Positions 46,146 through 55,778 of a stretch of DNA of 64,000 nucleotides are shown here, one piece after another. Position 1 is the first letter of the stretch. Each line of letters opens with the position of its first letter. The notes beneath the pieces are model-generated. The model was not told where the DNA came from. It saw only the letters and a program-made list of their open reading frames with translations, and did no database searches. Position numbers and translations under genes: made by a program. The stretch is from Kolteria novifilia (GTDB lineage: Bacteria; Planctomycetota; Planctomycetia; Kolteriales; Kolteriaceae), in contig CP036279.1 of NCBI GenBank assembly GCA_007748055.1, forward strand, positions 4,960,001 to 5,024,000. Reading direction: 5' to 3'.

Positions 46146-46406
46146 ATGGAGTCGTTCGATCCAGTCACTCGAGCCAGGATCGTTTGGCTACAAGAGGTGG
46201 TGACTTCGGGAGAGGCCGATCATCTCGCCCCCTTTCGACTCGACCCCCATCGCTTGGTCACTCACCCCGATCGTTTCTGTCGCTCGCTGCTCATCGATCT
46301 CGCTTCCGGCCCGTCGGGGCCTCGCTGTCGCCACGGAATCGCCCAAGAAGAACTGAAAGTCCTCCACGAACGCTGGCCCGATCGCGGTTGGAAAGCGGCC
46401 GCCTGA
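46146..46406 (+). CDS. Hypothetical small protein
   Basis: 86 residues starting MESFDPVTRARIVWLQEVV. GGGGAGG lies eight bases upstream of the ATG, and the third codon positions are GC-rich as in neighbouring genes. It contains CRSLLIDLASG and RCRHGIAQEELKVLHERWPDRGW. I do not recognise the family. It overlaps no other supported gene and lies downstream of array 3. Confidence 0.5.
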   Translation: MESFDPVTRARIVWLQEVVTSGEADHLAPFRLDPHRLVTHPDRFCRSLLIDLASGPSGPRCRHGIAQEELKVLHERWPDRGWKAAA

Positions 46407-46426
46407 CACCATTGCTCGGAAGTTGG

Positions 46427-46741
46427 CTATCTTTCGTCCATCGCCGAAACCGGCTCGACGGAGGCGGACTCGCCCCCCTTCCCTTGGCGAGACTCTTCGG
46501 GAAGGTTTCCGGGCAAGTGAAAGCCCCACTTGCGATGAACCCACTCGTCCGCGGTTCGAAACCAAGCAAAACGTTGCAACCACGTGAAGAACCGCTTCTT
46601 TGCCGGCCAATCGGCGAGCGCCATCCCAAGAAGCAGAAAGACGATCCCCGGCCCGGGGGTCACCAACAAGATCAAGCCGATCACGATCGACAAGTAGCCC
46701 AGAAGGTTCTGGATGACTCGCAAGAGAATGGCCAGCAGCAT
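46427..46741 (-). CDS. PGPGW-type membrane protein
   Basis: About 104 residues counting from the Met at 46741. The motif LVTPGPGIVFLLLGMALA is the PGPGW family mark, preceded by one helix and followed by a third, ending in a polar tail. Longer in-frame starts (46855, 47047) exist but no clear ribosome site supports them. Role unknown; small bacterial membrane proteins of this family are widespread. Confidence 0.6.
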   Translation of the reverse strand: MLLAILLRVIQNLLGYLSIVIGLILLVTPGPGIVFLLLGMALADWPAKKRFFTWLQRFAWFRTADEWVHRKWGFHLPGNLPEESRQGKGGESASVEPVSAMDER

Positions 46742-47061
46742 CGTCGCGAACTCCGAAATCGCCTGGGGTAGCAGGCTGTTGACATAGACGGGCCAAGGCG
46801 AGAACCAGCTTTGTCGGCCAAGATGAAGGCGAAGAAACGAAGGCGAACCCTTCATGTTGTCGAAATATCTTCGACGCAGCGTTTGGTCGAGAGGCCCGTT
46901 CGCAGCCGGCTTCGAATCGTTCCACGGTCTGCTTGAACCTCGGGCTTTATCCAGCGTCTCCGTCCAGCTTCCTACTGCTGTATGATACGTCGTGCGAGAC
47001 GACACAAGCGAAACCAAGTCTCTTGTGAAGAAGCTCGCCCATCCCACTCCGGAGCACGCTC

Positions 47062-47628
47062 ATGCAACCTCTGCCTACCGCCGCCGCCCCTTGGCTGACC
47101 AGCGCCCTTGGTGAGTTCGTCCACCAGAAGGACCTCGCCGAACGAGCACTCGCGCAGGTCGACGAACAGAAGCTTCATCAACCATTGGACGAACACACCA
47201 ATTCCCTCGCGGTCATCGTGCAACACATCGCGGGGAATTTGGCGAGTCGTTGGACCGACCCACTCACGACCGATGGGGAAAAGCCCAACCGTCGCCGCGA
47301 TGACGAGTTCGTCGATCAGAGTTGGGAGCGGTCGGAGTTGACGCGGCGCTGGAACGGTGCCTTCGAGTTGGTGGTCGCCACGCTCTCGTCGCTGTCCATC
47401 GACGATCTGGATCGCTCGGTGGTGATTCGAGGCGAGAAGCTGACGCTCGAGCATGCCGTGCTTCGGAGTCTGGCCCACACGAGCTTTCACATCGGTCAGA
47501 TCGTCTTGTTGGCTCGCGTCCTCACGGGCGAGGAGTGGAACGTCCTCACGATTCCGCGCGGTCCGGGGGAATCGGAGATCCACAATCGAACACACTGGGG
47601 CGAGGCGACACCCGAGGCGGATGGGTGA
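47062..47628 (+). CDS. DUF1572/DinB-like protein
   Basis: 188 residues, GGAG eight bases before the ATG. The four-helix DinB-like pattern includes VIVQHIAGNLASRWTD (metal His), then LAHTSFHIGQIVLLARVL near the end with the second and third His. Metal-dependent enzymes of this fold include thiol transferases; the substrate is unknown. It faces a small minus-strand gene and shares a terminator with it. Confidence 0.8.
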   Translation: MQPLPTAAAPWLTSALGEFVHQKDLAERALAQVDEQKLHQPLDEHTNSLAVIVQHIAGNLASRWTDPLTTDGEKPNRRRDDEFVDQSWERSELTRRWNGAFELVVATLSSLSIDDLDRSVVIRGEKLTLEHAVLRSLAHTSFHIGQIVLLARVLTGEEWNVLTIPRGPGESEIHNRTHWGEATPEADG

Positions 47629-47699
47629 TCCAGTTCCAAGCAGTCGTTGACCGGTTCGCTCCGCGTCGGTGGCTTGCTCGACGTAGGTTCAAAGAAAAG

Positions 47700-47749
47700 G
47701 ATGGCGTGACCGCGTCCCAAGAGGGAAACTTGCGCGCGGTCACGCCATC
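47700..47749. terminator. Bidirectional terminator
   Basis: A 15-base perfect stem (GATGGCGTGACCGCG with CGCGGTCACGCCATC) and a 20-base loop between convergent genes. The minus-strand side is followed by CCTTTTCTTT, giving a T-rich tail for the small gene at 47768. Confidence 0.75.
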
Positions 47750-47767
47750 GGGCCGGCAAGAGGCATG

Positions 47768-48031
47768 TCATTGGACGCGCGAATGCGATTCCCACGATGA
47801 GAGCATCGAGCCTGGGTTCGTGGGATCGTCTTCGTTCATCCAGAGAAATCCTCCATCCCCGCCGAGACCGGAGAAGGGAACGGGATTTCTTTTGTCCTTG
47901 CCCTGTTGTTGGCCGTCGCGAGCCGTCCACTCCAACCGACTGTCGGCGAACCCCTTGTCGTTCGCGCCACGGCGATTGATTCGTTCCTGTTGCTCCGACG
48001 TGATGATCGTGAAAAATTCTGTCCAGTTCAT
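47768..48031 (-). CDS. Hypothetical small protein
   Basis: 87 residues from the ATG at 48031, which has GAGGAGGT directly upstream, the strongest ribosome site in the area. It starts MNWTEFFTIITSEQQERINRRGANDK and has a Gly/Asp/Ser-rich second half. Not recognised. A terminator follows it, which supports that it is a real gene. Confidence 0.6.
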   Translation of the reverse strand: MNWTEFFTIITSEQQERINRRGANDKGFADSRLEWTARDGQQQGKDKRNPVPFSGLGGDGGFLWMNEDDPTNPGSMLSSWESHSRVQ

Positions 48032-48276
48032 GGTACACCTCCTCGCGAGAGCGAGCCGGCGCCGAGCACTCATCGTGCTTGTTCCTTGGCGTCTTCACAA
48101 TTCAATACGGCCAAGACAATGATTTTGATTAACCAAAATAACGCGATACAGGACGCAACTTCCTGAAAATGAATGCCTTAGACCATGAAATCGGCAAACC
48201 GGCGGGATCGAGAGACTGGTCGAGAGCGTGCGAAGTACCCTCGACCTTTGATTGATAACTTCACGAAGTGGTCGAT

Positions 48277-48300
48277 CGCCCCCGTTGTTCAACGGGGGCG
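48277..48300. terminator. Hairpin after ppk
   Basis: CGCCCCCGTT-GTTC-AACGGGGGCG, a 10-base perfect stem with a four-base loop, placed 15 bases beyond the ppk stop. No T-tract is evident. Confidence 0.6.
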
Positions 48301-48314
48301 AATCGGACGGACGA

Positions 48315-50420
48315 CTAGTGCTTGGAACGTGCCAGGTCCATCAGTGACTTGTGAGTGCCCAGCAGGTAAGGGCCTTCGGCATCGGGCGAGGGCGCGCGTT
48401 GGACGTAGCTCCCATCGGACCGCATCTCCCAAGCCTGCCGGTGATCGTTCAACATGATGTCGAGGATGCTCCAGAGCCGCTCGCGAAGCTGGCGGACCTT
48501 GACGGGCGTCACCGCTTCGACGCGACCGCTCAAATTGCGGTTCATCCAGTCGGCCGATCCGATGAAAAAGTCCCCTTCTAGGGGATCTTCGGCACCGTTT
48601 TGGAACCAAAAGATGCGCGAATGCTCCAGGAATCGCCCGATAATCGAGGTGATCCGGACGTTTTCGGTCGCTCCCTCGACGCCGGGACGCAAGCAGCAGA
48701 AGCCACGGACGAACAGGTCGATCTGGACACCCGCTTGCGACCCCTTGACGATCGCTTGGCACATGTCGGGATCTTCCAGTTGATTCATCTTCGCGATGAA
48801 CCGCGCGGGTCGGCCTTGCTCGGCATGCTCGATCTCGCGATCGATCATCTCGAGGAAGCGAGTCCGCATCGTCGAGGGAGCGACCAGAAGTTGGTTGTAG
48901 TCGTCCTTGAGCGAGCGCCCCGTGAGGTAGTGGAAGACGTTGACGACATCGTCGGTGATCTCGGGATCCGCGGTGAAGAGCCCGAGGTCGACATAGAGCT
49001 TCGCGGTCTTCACGTGGTAGTTGCCCGTCCCGATGTGAGCGTAGCAGCGGAGCCCGTCGGGGTCCTCGCGGACGACCAGAGCGAGCTTGGTGTGGGTCTT
49101 GAGACCGACGATGCCGTAGACGACGTGAACGCCGACCTTCTCGAGGGCCTGCGCCCAGCGGAGATTCGTCTCCTCGTCGAAACGCGCCTTCACTTCGACG
49201 AGACACGCGACTTGCTTGCCCGCTTCGGCCGCCCGAATCAGGGATCGCACAAAGGGCGTGTCGTCCCCGACGCGGTAGATTGTCATTTTGATCGCGCGGA
49301 CATCCGGATCCTCGGAAGCGGTCCGAATAAACCGCTCGACGCTGGTGTCAAAACTCTCGTAGGGGTGGTGAACGAGCACGTCGCCGTTGCGAATCACGCT
49401 GAACATGTCGACTTCGTCGTCGGCGAACGAGGGGGACGTGACCGGCACCCACGGCTCATCGCTTAGTTCGGGCACGCCCAATCCAGCCACCGCGAAGAGT
49501 CCCTGGAAATCGAGCTCGCTCGGCGACTCGTAGACGTCCGACTCGGAGAGCCCGAACTGCCGAATGAGGAACTCGAGCACCCACTTGTTGGCGCTCGGCT
49601 GATGCTGTAGGCGAATGATCGGCTCGAAGCGGCGCTGCTGAACTTCCTCGGCGATCGCATCGCGGAGGCTGTCCGCTTCATCCTCGTCGACCTCGACGTC
49701 GGCGTTGCGTGAGACCCGAAAGAGCACCGCGTCCACAACCTCCATGCCCGGAAAAAGGCTCTGCAGATTGTGCCGGATGATTTCGTGCAGGCTGATGAAG
49801 CAGAACTGGCCCTCGTTGGTGTCGCTGGAAAGGCTGATCCAGTTGGAAATCGAGTCGGGCACCTTGACCCGAGCGAACATCTCCTCGGGGGAGTTGGGCG
49901 CCTTGAGCACCACGCCCAACGACGTCGAGAGGTTCGCCAGGAACGGGAACGGGTGCCCCGGATCGACGGCGAGCGGCGTCAGCATCGGGAAGACGGAGCG
50001 GTGAAAGAACTCGCTCGCTTCGCGCCGCTGATCGTCGGTCAAGTCGTTCCAGCATCGATGAACGAGGATGCCATGACGAGCCAACTCCGGGCGGACGTCT
50101 TGCTCGAAGACCTCCGCTTGCCGATCGAGAATCGGAATCACGAGTTCGCGCAGGTGATTGAGATGCTGCTGGATGGTGACTCCGTTGTTGATTCGAGCTG
50201 CTAATCCGGCGCGACTACGCCTCTTGAGCACCCCGATCCGCTTCATGAAGAACTCGTCGACCAGCGAGGTCATGATCGCGAGGTATTTCACTTTCTCGAG
50301 CAAAGGCGTGCGGTCGTCGGAAGCTTCGTGAAGCACCCGCCAGCAAAACTGAAGCCAACTGATGTCTCGGTCCTCGTAAGCCGAGAGCCACGATGCCTTT
50401 AGTGCTTCATCGACGGCCAT
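48315..50420 (-). CDS. ppk1: Polyphosphate kinase 1
   Basis: 701 residues from the ATG at 50420 (MAVDEALKASWLSAYEDRDISWLQFCWRVL), the usual family length. A longer in-frame start at 50603 lacks support. GLKTHTKLALVVR and YAHIGTGNYHVKTAKLYVDLGLFT carry the catalytic His residues. It makes polyphosphate from ATP. Stands alone, with a hairpin after its stop. Confidence 0.94.
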   Translation of the reverse strand: MAVDEALKASWLSAYEDRDISWLQFCWRVLHEASDDRTPLLEKVKYLAIMTSLVDEFFMKRIGVLKRRSRAGLAARINNGVTIQQHLNHLRELVIPILDRQAEVFEQDVRPELARHGILVHRCWNDLTDDQRREASEFFHRSVFPMLTPLAVDPGHPFPFLANLSTSLGVVLKAPNSPEEMFARVKVPDSISNWISLSSDTNEGQFCFISLHEIIRHNLQSLFPGMEVVDAVLFRVSRNADVEVDEDEADSLRDAIAEEVQQRRFEPIIRLQHQPSANKWVLEFLIRQFGLSESDVYESPSELDFQGLFAVAGLGVPELSDEPWVPVTSPSFADDEVDMFSVIRNGDVLVHHPYESFDTSVERFIRTASEDPDVRAIKMTIYRVGDDTPFVRSLIRAAEAGKQVACLVEVKARFDEETNLRWAQALEKVGVHVVYGIVGLKTHTKLALVVREDPDGLRCYAHIGTGNYHVKTAKLYVDLGLFTADPEITDDVVNVFHYLTGRSLKDDYNQLLVAPSTMRTRFLEMIDREIEHAEQGRPARFIAKMNQLEDPDMCQAIVKGSQAGVQIDLFVRGFCCLRPGVEGATENVRITSIIGRFLEHSRIFWFQNGAEDPLEGDFFIGSADWMNRNLSGRVEAVTPVKVRQLRERLWSILDIMLNDHRQAWEMRSDGSYVQRAPSPDAEGPYLLGTHKSLMDLARSKH

Positions 50421-51160
50421 GGGATACACATCTCCAAGCGAACGTATGAGGTTGTTGATCGTTGCCACGGCGCGCCGCAAATCGTTGTGATCGGCCCAAA
50501 CGAAACCGCAGGCATGCTCTTGCGTGTGCGTATTGTCGTTCGCAGGAAACCGTATGGAAAGGGGGGGCGGGATGACAGCGAAGAATTCACAAATCCTTAA
50601 CAATCATCGTCGGAGCGTTTGGCGCACGGACCACCCGTTCGGTCACCTTGCTCGCCATCGAATGCTCCACCGCTCGCTGGCGTCGAAAAACTGACGGAAA
50701 CGGCGCGAAGACACCCGGCGAACTGGTAAATCAGGGTCATAAATGCATGAAAATTGAGCAGCAAGCGGGTGAGTGTGCGGAAAGAGAACCGCGGGACCTC
50801 TTGCCAATCTGAGAAAGAACGTGCCCAAGATGGAAAAGGCACGCGAACTGGTCGGCGGAAGCTTTCAGGAAAAGCAGAGAAGACGGGGGATCTGCAAGAG
50901 AAGATCATGCGGGCAGCCGCAGGCGAGAGAGGTTGATGAGTCGACTCGCGGAACGTGCCTCAAACGCGAAAAGAAGATGCACGCTCCACCAATGTCACGG
51001 CGACAAGTCAATCATGTCTGGAATCGACACGAGTCATCGGCGTTGAATTGGGCAAGCGGCCTCGTCGGTCCACCGAACCCTCCGGACGCCACTGGCCGCT
51101 GGTCGGCCAGTGAGAACAGGTTGGATGCTCGCTCCCCGAGATCTAGCGATTGACCAATCA
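50421..51160. other. Intergenic region upstream of ppk1
   Basis: 740 bases. No supported gene; the ORFs show unusual composition. It contains a CACTGGC-N9-GCCAGTG hairpin at 51090-51112 and should hold the ppk1 promoter. Confidence 0.5.
51090..51112. repeat. 23-bp hairpin CACTGGC-N9-GCCAGTG
   Basis: First of four copies: others at 56604-56626, 58121-58143 (one mismatch) and 58246-58268. The stem is seven bases with a nine-base loop. Confidence 0.75.
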
Positions 51161-51439
51161 CTAGTTGCCGTAGCGGCGCTGGATCAGCGGTTCGCTGTGG
51201 ATGTCGCTGCCGGTCACCACGACGTGAAAACTGTCGGTGATCGCCAGTTTGTCGAACAAGGGACCAGCTTCCAAGGCACGATAAACGTTAACGCGGTAGT
51301 GATCGTCCCACAAGCGCCGGACATCAACGCGATGAAGATCCCGGGGCGTCCCGAGTTGATCGAGAACGCGAGTACGCACCTGAGCTTCCGGATCGGCAAC
51401 GGTTTCGGTTGGCGGCTTGGGAACAAGGGCTTCGGGCAT
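51161..51439 (-). CDS. Hypothetical small protein
   Basis: 92 residues. AAGGGA lies a few bases before the ATG. The sequence VRRLWDDHYRVNVYRAL, ITDSFHVVVTGSDIHSEPLIQRRYG looks conserved but is not recognised. It is 173 bases downstream of the ExbB-like gene on the same strand and could be the last gene of that unit. Confidence 0.55.
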   Translation of the reverse strand: MPEALVPKPPTETVADPEAQVRTRVLDQLGTPRDLHRVDVRRLWDDHYRVNVYRALEAGPLFDKLAITDSFHVVVTGSDIHSEPLIQRRYGN

Positions 51440-51612
51440 GATTGGTCCCTTAAGTTCAGATTGGCGGAATTAAGACATTCAACAATAGTAGACGCAACAA
51501 GCATGCCAAACGGTTCGCTCGATCCGAGAGTTTCGCGTCCAACTTCCTCTGTAGCCGATGACTTCATTGCAAACAAGATGAATGTCACCCATCCTCGAAA
51601 CGAGGCCACTTG

Positions 51613-52554
51613 CTACGAGTCGTGCGAGCGAACTGTTTCCTCCATGACTCTTGGCATCCATGCTCTCTTATACGGTAGAAAAACGCGTTCTGCTGCTAGA
51701 GCCGCCTCGGCGGACAGCTTTTCGATTCGACCGCGGAAGATAGCGTAAGCACTGAGGGCGGGAATAGAAACGATCAATCCCATCACCGTCGTCATCAACG
51801 CCAAGTAGATGCCATCGGCCAAGTCGGCGGCCACCGCGGAGCCCTGGCTCTCCGCCACCCGGCGGAACGCGAGCACCAAGCCGTAGACCGTTCCGAGCAG
51901 TCCCAACATCGGCGCCACATTTCCGATCAACGAAAAGTATTCCACTTTTCGCATCAAGCTCGCCGATTGCTCCGACGCGGCATCCTCCAGAGACTTTTCC
52001 ACGGCAGGATATCCGAACGGAATCTCGCGCAAACCTGTCAAAACGACCGACGAGAGCAGACAACGACGCGAGCGACAACGTTCCTCCGCCTTGTCAAAGT
52101 GATTCCGCTCCACGCAGGACTCCAACTCTTCGACTAGGTCCAATGGCACAAGGAGGCCGCGACGAAGCCGAAATAGGTTCTCGATGATCAGGGCCACCAA
52201 CGCGATGCTGAGCAGGAAGATGAGCACACCGATACCGCCACTGGCCTTCACCAGATCCCAGATCTGACGCGATGGCCGCTCTCTCGTCTCCGCGGTGTCG
52301 AGGCCGACCGTCGCCGACGTCCCGTTTTCGGGCGTGCTGACGACACGCTGCATGTCACCGTCGCCCTTCTCCGCGTCCGGCGCAGCCGTCGATGACGGCC
52401 TATTGGTGTTACGTTCGGACTGGGCCGTCAGTTCACCCGGCAGCGCGATGATCGCGATGAGGGCCATCGCCACGGAGAGTCTCACGATCAAACGTGCCCT
52501 TGGTTGATGCCCCTCGGCCCGATGTCGTCGGACCAAGGCCGCGCAGTGATTCAT
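51613..52554 (-). CDS. MotA/TolQ/ExbB proton channel-like protein
   Basis: 313 residues. A signal-like helix (about 26-45) and long Ser/Thr/Glu linker precede three ExbB-type helices: IGVLIFLLSIALVALIIENLFRLRR, then LIGNVAPMLGLLGTVYGLVLAF and LMTTVMGLIVSIPALSAYAIF. It would form a proton channel driving an outer-envelope process. No ExbD follows. It lies after a VWA and a TPR gene on the same strand. Confidence 0.88.
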   Translation of the reverse strand: MNHCAALVRRHRAEGHQPRARLIVRLSVAMALIAIIALPGELTAQSERNTNRPSSTAAPDAEKGDGDMQRVVSTPENGTSATVGLDTAETRERPSRQIWDLVKASGGIGVLIFLLSIALVALIIENLFRLRRGLLVPLDLVEELESCVERNHFDKAEERCRSRRCLLSSVVLTGLREIPFGYPAVEKSLEDAASEQSASLMRKVEYFSLIGNVAPMLGLLGTVYGLVLAFRRVAESQGSAVAADLADGIYLALMTTVMGLIVSIPALSAYAIFRGRIEKLSAEAALAAERVFLPYKRAWMPRVMEETVRSHDS

Positions 52555-52614
52555 GGTCCAGTGCTTTCAGTCTACGTTGTGAAATGAAGGTCGCACGCGA
52601 ACCGGAACAACTTC

Positions 52615-53685
52615 CTACCCGCCCGACGACGAGCCGTCCCCGTCGATGTCACGAGGATCGTCGCTCCCATGGTTAGCCCTCTCGGCTCTCGCCGCCCAGG
52701 GGCTCTCGGGATACTTCTTCGCGAGTTCGTCCAGAAGCCTTGTCGCGTCGGCGTTGAGTCCCGCCTTCTTGCTGTTTCGCGCGGCGTGGTAGAGCGAAGC
52801 CGCCGCCAACTCCGACCGCTCTTGGTCATAGACCATCGGCACCCAAAGATACGCGAGCGCCGCGTCGACCGGTTTGCCGTTCGCCTCCAGCGCTTGCGCG
52901 TAGACGAACTGCGGACCTTTTCGAGCGGCGGTCGGCAAGGTCTCGATCAAGTCGTGGAACTGCCGTAACTCCTCATCGCTCGGCGGATTGGCGCTCGCAC
53001 GAAGATACTGGGCGCGGGCCATCGAACCGATGCGCCGATCGGGCTGCGTGCGAAGCTTGTCCAACGCCTCTCGAGCGGACGCGGACCGAGCGCCGTCGAC
53101 TAGCCAACTCGCCCCTAAGAGCCGCTGCATCGGCGAGGCGGTCGGTGCGAGCCATTGCCGAGCTTGTTCGAGGGCCTTCTCGTCAATGGTGGTCCCGTCA
53201 ATCCAAACGAGCGGAGCGCGCGCCATGAATGCCGGATCATCGCGTTCCGCGGCGATTTCGAGGAAGAGCTCCGCCGCCTCCAGATGTTGCCCCGAGAGGC
53301 GCAGCGCGTCGAGCAATCCAATCTCGATCCGACGCAGCGCCCAAGGTCGCGACTCGCCCTGTGCCGCCTGCAGGAAGAGTTCCGCCGCCTGGGTGAAGTC
53401 GCCGTTGGCAAGAGCGACGTCGGCGCGTCCCTGGGCCACGCTCAGACCGAGGTTCAACTCGACGATCTCCTCGGTGGGAATCTCCTCCTCCTTGCCGTTC
53501 TTGTCGCGGATGACCACCCCGCGGTCGTCGAAACGAACGACGGTCCCTTGATAGAGAATGCCGTTGCTGCGCCGAACGCTCTCCTCGGCTTGCGCCCTCG
53601 TCATCCCGGCCCCCCCCAACAACGCGATGAGGGCCAGACTCCCAAGAACGCCTGGAAGGCTACTTGAACGTGAGGAGATCGACAT
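52615..53685 (-). CDS. Secreted TPR-repeat protein
   Basis: 356 residues from the ATG at 53685 (MSISSRSS), with a signal peptide (GSLALIALLGGAGMTRAQA). A prokaryotic Hfq/SM-like head (NGILYQGTVVRFDDRGVVIRDKNGKEEEIPTEEIVELN) is followed by repeated helices like TPR (FTQAAELFLQAAQ, LDALRLSGQHLEAAELFLEIAAE and others). It ends in NHGSDDPRDIDGDGSSSGG. Overlaps the VWA gene by 26 bases. It may be a scaffold in the periplasm. Confidence 0.75.
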   Translation of the reverse strand: MSISSRSSSLPGVLGSLALIALLGGAGMTRAQAEESVRRSNGILYQGTVVRFDDRGVVIRDKNGKEEEIPTEEIVELNLGLSVAQGRADVALANGDFTQAAELFLQAAQGESRPWALRRIEIGLLDALRLSGQHLEAAELFLEIAAERDDPAFMARAPLVWIDGTTIDEKALEQARQWLAPTASPMQRLLGASWLVDGARSASAREALDKLRTQPDRRIGSMARAQYLRASANPPSDEELRQFHDLIETLPTAARKGPQFVYAQALEANGKPVDAALAYLWVPMVYDQERSELAAASLYHAARNSKKAGLNADATRLLDELAKKYPESPWAARAERANHGSDDPRDIDGDGSSSGG

Positions 53686-54655
53686 AGCGGTAGGTCCCAT
53701 TGTTCTCGGCGGCCAAACGCCGCAGCGGTGGATCGTCACTCGGCCTCTCCCCTTCCCCGAAGCTGATCGCGTGAATGACGGCGGGCCTCTTGTTCTTGCG
53801 ATTGGCCCGCGTCACTCGGTCGACGTCCGCCTCGGACATCAAGTCGGCGTCGGTCAGGAAGTAGACGACTTCGGGTCGCAAACGCAGCGCCGCGAGCAAC
53901 GGCTCGCGATGTTCCGTCCCTCCATCCGGATCGACGGTCGACAGATACTCCTTGGCCCCCTTGATCGCGTCGCCGGACGAGCGCGTCCACCGTCCGCTCT
54001 CCGCGGGCATCCATTCGAACTCCGAGTTGTAGGGCACGATCTGAAAGCGATCGTCGCGATCGAGCAGACCGAGACTTGCGATCAGCTCCCGTTTTGCCCG
54101 CTCGAGCGCATCGCGGCGCATCATGCTCGCGGAGCGATCGATGACGTAGACGAAGGTCGACCCGCTCGCCTGGACGTCGAAGAAGCTCGTCTTCGTGGGG
54201 GCGCCCTTGCGTCCCCTTCCGGGAAAAGGCATCGTGAGCCGACTCGTTCCCCTCGCGCTAGGCGCGGTCCGCAAGACATCGGCGTTGAGCGCCAGGTGTA
54301 GCGTCCTGGGTACGCCCGTCGCGGCACTCGCGTCGCTGGTCGAGTCGTCGTCGGGAAGGGACAGATCGGCCGGGTCGAGCGTCGCGACGTCACTCGCGTT
54401 CTTCCCCTTGGACTCGCTCAACACGCCGGCGGGATTCGATTCGAGCCGGACGAGACCGACGTGACGAACGGTCTCCAAGGGCTCGGCAGAGCTCGCGGGC
54501 AGGGCCATGGGAGCGACCACGACGAGCGCGAGCAGGTGCAACATCCCGGACGTCCCCCAAGAGAACGCCCGAATCCGCCAATCGACACTCGCGTCACCGA
54601 GCGCTAGGGGCGACTCGTCGCGATCAGACCGGTCTGTCGAACGGGATGCCATCAC
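53660..54655 (-). CDS. Membrane-anchored VWA-domain protein
   Basis: 331 residues (GTG directly before an ATG; either may be the start). A helix (about 38-55) anchors it. The VWA domain is about 165-331 with the metal site DRSAS in VYVIDRSASMM. The MIDAS loop is completed by TEHREPLLAAL and VVYFLTDADLMSE. VWA proteins bind partners in metal-dependent complexes. It opens a unit with TPR and ExbB-like genes. Confidence 0.85.
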   Translation of the reverse strand: MMASRSTDRSDRDESPLALGDASVDWRIRAFSWGTSGMLHLLALVVVAPMALPASSAEPLETVRHVGLVRLESNPAGVLSESKGKNASDVATLDPADLSLPDDDSTSDASAATGVPRTLHLALNADVLRTAPSARGTSRLTMPFPGRGRKGAPTKTSFFDVQASGSTFVYVIDRSASMMRRDALERAKRELIASLGLLDRDDRFQIVPYNSEFEWMPAESGRWTRSSGDAIKGAKEYLSTVDPDGGTEHREPLLAALRLRPEVVYFLTDADLMSEADVDRVTRANRKNKRPAVIHAISFGEGERPSDDPPLRRLAAENNGTYRYVDLLTFK

Positions 54656-54709
54656 GTCGTGTCACCCTCGCTACCCTGTCCACTTCGACTCGAAGCGGTT
54701 GGGGAGCCC

Positions 54710-55639
54710 CTATTCCGACTTGTCCTTCTTCTCGTGCGCCTTGATCAGGCGCCCAATCGTCTCTTCAAGGAGGGCCTCCCCTCCGAACTTCATGCCAAGT
54801 TCCTCGAGCCGAGTCGTGACGATCTGATGCTTCGGGCCCTTGGCGAGATCGTCGATCTCCGAAGGGCTATCGGTCAGGCGTTTGACGATCTCGGCGACGT
54901 GTTGCTTGGAGACGTACTGATCGCAGCAGTTGAAACACCGTCCCGTGACCGCCTCCTTGTCCGCGAGCAGAAGAATCTCGATCGCTTTGGCGACATCGGC
55001 GGCGTGAACTTCCTTGCCGCCCTCTTTTGTGGAGATCTTCTCGCCAGCCATGACGCGGCCGACCAATCCATACCACTTGCTGTTTTTGACGGGGCGTGCG
55101 ACGCCATAGACGCCACAGGGTCGCACCGCGCAAATCGGCCAGTCCTGGCCGTAGCCGTAGGAAGCGACATAGGCTTCCAGAGCAGCTTTGTGAGCGCCGT
55201 AGTGAGTTTTCGGCCAGACCGGATGAGCCTCGTCGAGCGGGCGGTCTTCCAAGATGATCTCGTGGACCGCACAGGTGGAGACGTGCACGAACCGGTCGAC
55301 ATTTTGGCGTCGCGCCTTCTCCATCAAACGCAAACTGCCGAGGAAATTCATCTCGGTAAAGGCGAGGACATCGACCTGACTGGCCTGACGAAAGGAACTG
55401 TCTCCGGGGCGCTCGAGTGCCGAGTGCACCACCGCGTCGACCCCCTCGACCAGTTGATCGATCGACACCTCGTCACTGAGGTCTCCTTCGATCCACTCGA
55501 TCGAGTCTTCGTGCTTGCGGAATGGTTTGAGATCACTTTGGGGCCGTCGCCAGCAGCGAAGCCGGTGTCCCTTGCTGATCAAACGCTCGACGAGATAGCG
55601 GCCGATGAACCCGGTTCCGCCGGTGACGCCAATTAACAT
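54710..55639 (-). CDS. NAD-dependent epimerase/dehydratase (SDR)
   Basis: 309 residues from the ATG at 55639 (MLIGVTGGTGFIGRYL), with AGAGG nine bases before. The Rossmann motif is GGTGFIG, the catalytic pair is Tyr147 and Lys151 in THYGAHKAA, and VHVSTCAV supplies the Ser/Thr. It probably acts on a nucleotide sugar or a related substrate; not resolved. It stands between the VWA gene and a divergent cyclophilin gene. Confidence 0.88.
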   Translation of the reverse strand: MLIGVTGGTGFIGRYLVERLISKGHRLRCWRRPQSDLKPFRKHEDSIEWIEGDLSDEVSIDQLVEGVDAVVHSALERPGDSSFRQASQVDVLAFTEMNFLGSLRLMEKARRQNVDRFVHVSTCAVHEIILEDRPLDEAHPVWPKTHYGAHKAALEAYVASYGYGQDWPICAVRPCGVYGVARPVKNSKWYGLVGRVMAGEKISTKEGGKEVHAADVAKAIEILLLADKEAVTGRCFNCCDQYVSKQHVAEIVKRLTDSPSEIDDLAKGPKHQIVTTRLEELGMKFGGEALLEETIGRLIKAHEKKDKSE

Positions 55640-55778
55640 CGAGAGCATCCTCTGAACGATTCCTGTCCGTTCCCGGGCCGGTCGGCGGGATTGACGTCGC
55701 CTACCCCCCTCTTTACCATACGGCGACGCCTCCAATGAGCGAACTTCACGTGGCCTGCACAAATTCGAGGAACCGATT

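Noticed and set aside
46188-46925. Minus-strand ORF across 46.2-46.9 kb
   Set aside because: It is an alternative frame of the PGPGW gene and the small gene at 46146; no domain.
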